DNA of 39,265 bases from Streptomyces sp. GKU 895 (lineage in GTDB: Bacteria > Actinomycetota > Actinomycetes > Streptomycetales > Streptomycetaceae). The translations under genes and the position numbers were made by a program. Below are positions 34,422 to 39,265 of this stretch, in pieces. Under the pieces are notes generated by a model. It had not been told where the DNA came from. It searched no databases and saw only the letters and a program-made list of their open reading frames with translations. The stretch lies in contig MWJO01000082.1 in the NCBI GenBank assembly GCA_002027195.1, positions 1 through 39,265 of the forward strand, written 5' to 3'. Position 1 is the stretch's first letter; each line of letters begins with the position of its first letter.

Positions 34422-35488
34422 GTGAAGGCACTCGTGCTCTCCGGGGGAGCGGGCACTCGCCTCCGCCCGATCACCCACACTTCCGCCAAACAGCTCGTGC
34501 CGGTCGCCAACAAGCCCGTGCTCTTCTACGGCCTGGAGGCGATCGCCGACGCCGGGATCACCGAAGTCGGCATCGTGGTCGGCGACACCGCCGACGAGAT
34601 CCGTGAAGCGGTCGGCGACGGCTCGCGGTTCGGCATCGAGGTCACCTACATCCCGCAGGACGCCCCGCTCGGGCTGGCCCACGCGGTGCTGATCGCACGG
34701 GAGTTCCTCGGCGACGACGACTTCGTCATGTACCTCGGCGACAACTTCATCGTCGGCGGCATCACCGGTCTGGTGGAGGAGTTCCGGGCCGAGCGGCCCG
34801 AGGCGCAGATCCTGCTGACCCAGGTGCCCAACCCGACGTCCTTCGGTGTCGCCGAACTCGACGCCCAGGGACGGGTGGTGGGCCTGGAGGAGAAGCCGAA
34901 GCAGCCCAAGAGCGACCTCGCGCTCGTCGGCGTCTACCTCTTCACCCCGGCCATACACGAGGCCGTCCGCTCCATCGAGCCGTCCTGGCGCGGCGAGTTG
35001 GAGATCACGCACGCCATCCAGTGGCTGATCGACGAGAAGCGCGACGTCCGCTCCACCACGATCTCCGGCTACTGGAAGGACACCGGCAACGTCGCCGACA
35101 TGCTGGAGGTCAACCGCTCGGTCCTGGAGACGGTCCCGCCGTCCAACGAGGGCACGGTCGACGAGGACAGCGAGATCATCGGCCGGGTCCGCATCGAGGC
35201 GGCGCCCGGGTCAGCGGCAGCCGGATCGTCGGCCCAGCGATCATCGGGGCCGGGACGGTGGTCAGCGACGCGTACATCGGCCCGTTCACCTCGGTGTCCG
35301 AGGACTGCCGGATCGAGGACAGCGAAATCGAGTACTCCATCGTGCTGCGCGGCTCGTCCGTGACCGGTGTGCGCCGCGTGGAGGCCTCGCTCATCGGACG
35401 TGACGTCGAGGTCACGCCCGCTCCCCGTAACCCGTCGGCCCACCGGCTCGTGCTCGGTGATCACAGCAAGGTGCAGATCTCCTCATGA
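34422..35488 (+). CDS. rfbA: Glucose-1-phosphate thymidylyltransferase, long form; one apparent frameshift
   Basis: Makes dTDP-glucose from glucose-1-phosphate and dTTP, the first step to dTDP-rhamnose. MKALVLSGGAGTRLRPIT holds the nucleotide-binding signature; QLVPVANKPVLFY, YLGDNFI and LEEKPKQPKS are the other catalytic blocks. The C-terminal part (SGSRIVGPAIIGAGTVVSDA, SEIEYSIVLRGSSV) is a left-handed beta-helix, marking the 355-aa long type rather than the 290-aa RmlA of enterobacteria. The frame breaks near 35202 in GAGGCGGCGCCC; one added G (reading EAGARVSGS) gives exactly 355 aa. The GTG start at 34422 has only a weak GGGG upstream. Its stop overlaps the rfbB start as ATGA. Confidence 0.93.
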
Positions 35489-36474
35489 CGACCACCAAGA
35501 TCCTGGTGACCGGCGGTGCCGGTTTCATCGGCTCGCACTACGTCCGTACGGTGCTCGGCCCCGACGGCCCCGGTGACGTCGAGATCACCGTCCTCGACAA
35601 GCTGACGTACGCGGGCAACCCGGCCAACCTCGACGAGGTGCGCGAGCACCCCGGGTTCTCCTTCGTACAGGGCGACATCTGCGACCCCGAGCTGGTCGGC
35701 AAGCTGATGGCCGAGCACGACCAGGTGGTGCACTTCGCCGCCGAGTCGCACGTCGACCGGTCCATCGACGGCGGCGCCGAGTTCGTCCGTACGAACGTCG
35801 TCGGCACCCACACCCTCATCGACGCGGCCCACCGCGCGGGCATCGAGACCTTCGTGCACATCTCCACCGACGAGGTCTACGGCTCCATCGACGAGGGCTC
35901 CTGGCCGGAGACGCACCCGCTCCAGCCGAACTCGCCGTACTCCTCCGCGAAGGCCTCCAGCGACCTGATCGCGCTGTCGTACCACCGCACCCACGGCCTG
36001 GACGTGCGGGTCACCCGCTGCTCCAACAACTACGGGCACCACCACTTCCCCGAGAAGGTCATCCCGCTGTTCGTGACCAACCTCCTCGACGGCAAGAAGG
36101 TCCCGCTCTACGGCGACGGCGGCAACGTCCGCGACTGGCTGCACATCGACGACCACGTCCAGGGCATCGAGCTGGTGCGCACCAAGGGCCGGGCCGGCGA
36201 GGTCTACAACATCGGCGGCGGCACCGAGCTCTCCAACAAGGAGCTCACCGGGCTGTTGTTGGAGGCCTGCGGGGCGGACTGGGAGACCAGCGTCGAGTAC
36301 GTCGAGGACCGCAAGGGCCACGACCGCCGCTACTCGGTGGACTGCACGAAGATCCGCGAGGAGCTCGGCTACGAGCCCCGCAAGAGCTTCCGGCAGGGGC
36401 TCGCGGAGACCGTGCAGTGGTACAGAGACAACCGCGCCTGGTGGGAGCCGCTGAAGGAGCGGGCCGCGCTGTGA
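35485..36474 (+). CDS. rfbB: dTDP-glucose 4,6-dehydratase
   Basis: Second step to dTDP-rhamnose: NAD-dependent oxidation, dehydration and reduction giving dTDP-4-keto-6-deoxyglucose. The 329-aa SDR-family protein has the Rossmann motif GGAGFIGS (10-17), catalytic STDEVYG and YSSAK (Tyr152, Lys156), and the substrate-binding ESHVDRSIDG and NNYGHHHFPEKVIP. It overlaps rfbA by 4 bases (ATGA) and rfbD by 4 bases (GTGA), so the three are translated as a coupled unit. The reading frame is intact. Confidence 0.97.
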   Translation: MTTTKILVTGGAGFIGSHYVRTVLGPDGPGDVEITVLDKLTYAGNPANLDEVREHPGFSFVQGDICDPELVGKLMAEHDQVVHFAAESHVDRSIDGGAEFVRTNVVGTHTLIDAAHRAGIETFVHISTDEVYGSIDEGSWPETHPLQPNSPYSSAKASSDLIALSYHRTHGLDVRVTRCSNNYGHHHFPEKVIPLFVTNLLDGKKVPLYGDGGNVRDWLHIDDHVQGIELVRTKGRAGEVYNIGGGTELSNKELTGLLLEACGADWETSVEYVEDRKGHDRRYSVDCTKIREELGYEPRKSFRQGLAETVQWYRDNRAWWEPLKERAAL

Positions 36475-37369
36475 CCGACAACCGCATCTGGCTGGTCACC
36501 GGCGCGGGCGGCATGCTCGGCCAGGACGTCCTGGCCCGGCTCGCCGAGGCGGGCGAGCAGGCCGTCGCCCTCGACCGCGCCGCCCTCGACCTCACCGCGC
36601 CCGACCGCCGTGCGCAGCACCCTTGAGGCCGCACCGGCCCGCGGTCGTCGTCAACTGCGCGGCCTGGACGGCCGTCGACGACGCCGAGAGCCGCGAGGAG
36701 GAGGCCCTGCGCATCAACGGCGACGGCCCGGCCCATCTCGCCGCCGCCTGCGCCGCCACCGGCGCCGTCCTCCTGCACGTCTCCACCGACTACGTCTTCG
36801 CGGGCGACGCGACGAGTCCGTACGCGGAGGACGCCCCCACCGCCCCGCGCAGCGCCTACGGCCGCACCAAGCTCGCCGGCGAGCGGGCCGTGCTCGGCTT
36901 CGAGCGCGGCTATGTGGTGCGCACGGCCTGGCTGTACGGCACGGGCGGGCCCAACTTCGTCCGTACGATGATCAAGCTGGAGGGGCTCAAGGACACCCTG
37001 GACGTCGTCGACGACCAGCGCGGCCAGCCCACCTGGAGCGCCGATCTCGCCGGACTGCTGTACGAGCTGGGCCGCGGCGCCCTGGCCGGCACCGCCCCGG
37101 CCGGCGTCTACCACGGCACCAGCTCCGGCGAGACGACCTGGTACGGCCTCACCCGCGAGATCTTCCGGCTGCTCGGCGCCGACCCCGACCGGGTCCGCCC
37201 CACCACCAGCGAGGCCTTCGTCCGCCCCGCCCCCCGCCCGGCCTACAGCGTCCTCGGCCACGACCGCTTCGCGGCGGCCGGGCTCACGCCCCTGCGGGAC
37301 TGGCGGGCGGCGCTCGCCGAGGCCTTCCCGGAGATCCACCGGGTCCAGACGAAGGAGGACCCGGCGTGA
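36471..37369 (+). CDS. rfbD: dTDP-4-dehydrorhamnose reductase, apparent frameshift
   Basis: Last step to dTDP-L-rhamnose: NADPH reduction of the 4-keto group. Motifs are WLVTGAGGMLGQDVL at the start, VNCAAWTAVDDAE, STDYVFAGD, catalytic YGRTK and RTAWLYG. No separate 3,5-epimerase gene (rfbC) is seen in the window; it may lie further downstream or elsewhere. The frame breaks between 36605 and 36632. The most economical repair removes one C after 36605 and one G near 36631, which reads DAVRSTLEAHRPAVVVN and gives about 298 aa, the normal length. Translation is coupled to rfbB upstream and to the glycosyltransferase downstream, each by a 4-base overlap. Confidence 0.9.
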
Positions 37370-39265
37370 CCGTCAAGGTCAGCGTGGTCGTCGCCGTCCA
37401 CAACCCCGGCAAGTACGTCGAGGACTGCATCGGCGGTCTGCTGCGGCAGAGCCTGCCCACCGACGAGTTCGAGGTGTTCTTCGTCGACGACGGCTCCACC
37501 GACGAGACCCCGGCCCGGCTGGACGCACTCGCGGCCGAGCACCCGCATCTCCACGTCGTCCACCAGGAGGCCTCCGGCTGGTCGGGCAAGCCCCGCAACA
37601 CCGGCATCGACGCCGCCCGGGGCGAGTACGTCATGTTCGTCGACCACGACGACTGGCTGGGCGACGAGGCCCTGGAGCGGATGTACGACTACGGCACGGC
37701 GAACGACGCCGATGTCGTCGTGGGCAAGATGGTGGGCATCGGACGGCCGGTGCCGCAGGAGCTGTTCCGGGTCAACCGGCCGCGGGCCACCGTCGAGAAC
37801 GCGCCGCTGATCGACAGCCTCACCCCGCACAAGATGTTCCGGCGCGCGTTCCTCGCCGAGCACGGCATCCGCTTCAAGGAGGGGCGTCGGCGCCTGGAGG
37901 ACCACGTCTTCGTCGCCGAGGCGTACCTGCGGGCCAAGAGCGTCGCCGTCCTCGGCGACTACCCGTGCTACTACCACATCGCCCGCGACGACGGCTCCAA
38001 CGCGGGCTTCCAGCGCTTCGAGCCGGCCGGCTACTTCGGCAACCTCCGCGAGGCACTGGACGTGGTCGAGGAGCTCACCGAGCCCGGCCCGCTGCGCGAC
38101 CGGCTGTTCAGCCGCTGGCTGCGCGTCGAGATGGTCGAGCGGCTGCGCGGCAACCGGCTGCTGAAGCTCCCCGAGGACTACGCCGAGGAGCTCTACCGCG
38201 AGATCCGCGGGGTGGTCGTCGAGCGCTTCGGACCCGGCGTCCTCACCCATGTCGCCCCGATGCAGCGGGTCGTCGCGGGCCTCGTCGCCGCCGACCTCTA
38301 CGACGACATCCGCGAGCTCGCCCACTGGGAGGCCGCGATCCGGCCCACCGGCGAGCTGACCTCCCTGACCTGGGAGAACGGTCGCCTGAACATCGGCTTC
38401 GGGGCCGAGTACGAGGCCGGCGGCAGCCCGCTCGTCCTCCGCCGGGAGGACGGGCGTGACGTGCTCGACCTGCCGCTGTCCGAGAAGGCGCGCGAGGCGC
38501 TGGACGGGCAGGGCATCACGCTGGACGCCCGCACCGAGGAGAGCGACGTCGACCTGGTGGTCCGCAACCGCGACGACGCCACCCAGTACTACCTGCCGCT
38601 GAAGAGCGAGCGGCACGAGGTCGACGCCGAAGCGGAAGGCGCCTTCCGGCAGCGGATCACGGCGACCGCCGTGCTCGACCCCGAGACCGCCGCCGGGGGC
38701 TCGCCCCTGGCCAAGGGCATCTGGGACTTTTACCTGCGCATCAAGGCCGGCGGCTGGAACAAGGAGTGCCGGATCGGCGCGGTGCACGGCGAGGGCGTGG
38801 AGCCCGGGCGGCTGGCCGCGCTCACCGGTGAGCCGCGCCGGCTCGTGCTGCCGTACTGGACCGACGGGCCGGGGAACCTCTCCCTCGACGTCGACCAGCA
38901 CACCAACAAGCTGGAGCGCGAGGCCGTGGTGCTGGTGGACCCGGCCGGCGCGGCGGTGGCCGAGGAGGCGACCGTCCGGCTTCCGCTGCCGCTCGCGGTG
39001 ACCGGCGAGGAGACCGTGCGGCTGCGTTTCGAGCGCAAGAACGTCGGCAAGTTCGCCGCCGACGCCGTGGCGGACGGCCGTACCGTGACCGCGAAGCTGC
39101 CGGTCGAGCGGCTCACCGGGGCGCGCTGGGCGGTCCGGATCGGGCTGCCCTCCGCCGACCGGGGCGAGCCGAAGTGGACCCGGCTCCCCGTCGACGTGGT
39201 CGTCGCGGCCGACGGCACCGCCGAGGTCATCGACCGGCACATCCCGCCCGCGAAGCCCGCCCCGG
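37366..39265 (+). CDS. GT2 glycosyltransferase of wall-glycopolymer type, 3' end outside window
   Basis: The frame is open from GTG 37366 to the window end (633 codons). The N-terminal GT-A domain (about 1-230) has VVVAVHNPGKYVEDCI, VDDGSTDETP, GKPRNTGIDAARGEYV and the metal-binding FVDHDDW, with LEDHVFVAE as the probable catalytic-base region. The rest is a helical linker and then beta-rich segments (LTSLTWENGRLNIGFGAEYE, YWTDGPGNLSLDVDQ, WDFYLRIKAGGW) like the C-terminal modules of TarS-type teichoic acid transferases. A related Streptomyces gene set downstream of the mre cluster is reported to make wall teichoic polymers. The GTG overlaps the rfbD stop by 4 bases, which suggests rhamnose as donor or part of the same polymer. 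Exact polymer is not determined. Confidence 0.88.
   Translation, partial: MTVKVSVVVAVHNPGKYVEDCIGGLLRQSLPTDEFEVFFVDDGSTDETPARLDALAAEHPHLHVVHQEASGWSGKPRNTGIDAARGEYVMFVDHDDWLGDEALERMYDYGTANDADVVVGKMVGIGRPVPQELFRVNRPRATVENAPLIDSLTPHKMFRRAFLAEHGIRFKEGRRRLEDHVFVAEAYLRAKSVAVLGDYPCYYHIARDDGSNAGFQRFEPAGYFGNLREALDVVEELTEPGPLRDRLFSRWLRVEMVERLRGNRLLKLPEDYAEELYREIRGVVVERFGPGVLTHVAPMQRVVAGLVAADLYDDIRELAHWEAAIRPTGELTSLTWENGRLNIGFGAEYEAGGSPLVLRREDGRDVLDLPLSEKAREALDGQGITLDARTEESDVDLVVRNRDDATQYYLPLKSERHEVDAEAEGAFRQRITATAVLDPETAAGGSPLAKGIWDFYLRIKAGGWNKECRIGAVHGEGVEPGRLAALTGEPRRLVLPYWTDGPGNLSLDVDQHTNKLEREAVVLVDPAGAAVAEEATVRLPLPLAVTGEETVRLRFERKNVGKFAADAVADGRTVTAKLPVERLTGARWAVRIGLPSADRGEPKWTRLPVDVVVAADGTAEVIDRHIPPAKPAP

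Noticed and set aside
1..39265. Insertion sequences, prophage or integrase genes
   Set aside because: No transposase, integrase or terminal-repeat signature was seen; tRNA genes at 1357-1657 show no adjacent integrase or duplicated 3' end.

Overview
The window looks like chromosomal DNA of a Streptomyces or a very close relative. It is very GC-rich with strong third-position G/C bias, uses many GTG starts, has paired clpP genes, and has valS-folC-ndk followed by an mre/PBP2/rodA cell-shape cluster. From memory, this order resembles the region around SCO2621-SCO2599 of S. coelicolor; I could not run an alignment.

Layout. 1-1287: 3' part of a membrane-anchored PQQ-type beta-propeller gene. 1315-1657: a shared terminator, tRNA-Gly(TCC) on minus and tRNA-Pro(TGG) on plus. 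1824-6322: protein folding and proteolysis (tig, clpP1, clpP2, clpX), with a candidate ClgR site before clpP1 and nested inverted repeats before clpX. 6646-7955: a small secreted four-cysteine protein and a convergent Pro/Gly/Gln/Tyr-rich single-pass membrane protein. 8092-13226: valS, folC, a DUF4233 membrane protein and ndk. 13479-19907: mreB, mreC, mreD, mrdA (PBP2) and rodA, the elongation/spore-wall machinery. 19931-22121: an unknown protein and a CYTH-CHAD protein. 22194-29990: a radical SAM gene (TIGR03960 type) and its usual partner (TIGR03936/DUF2344 type), held about 5 kb apart by a GT2/TPR glycosyltransferase, a GT39-like membrane glycosyltransferase, a secreted collagen-like protein and a repeat-built membrane protein. 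30251-34159: RNase E/G (rne) with long charged arms. 34422-39265: dTDP-rhamnose genes rfbA, rfbB, rfbD and a GT2 glycosyltransferase cut by the window end, a translationally coupled wall-glycopolymer operon.

How the genes fit together. The first third is protein quality control. The centre pairs wall-synthesis scaffolds (MreBCD) with a peptidoglycan polymerase pair (RodA/PBP2). The right end supplies activated rhamnose and a polymer-building transferase. The collagen-like protein beside two glycosyltransferases is the most unusual module and may form a glycosylated surface-fibre system; this is inference.

Caution on sequence quality. At least nine genes, including essential valS and rne, switch frame within GC runs although the protein continues in another frame. 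Where I could reconstruct them, one-base corrections restore normal-looking proteins (ValS 874 aa, RmlA 355 aa). I read most of these as sequencing or assembly indels, not real pseudogenes, and give each gene its full extent.
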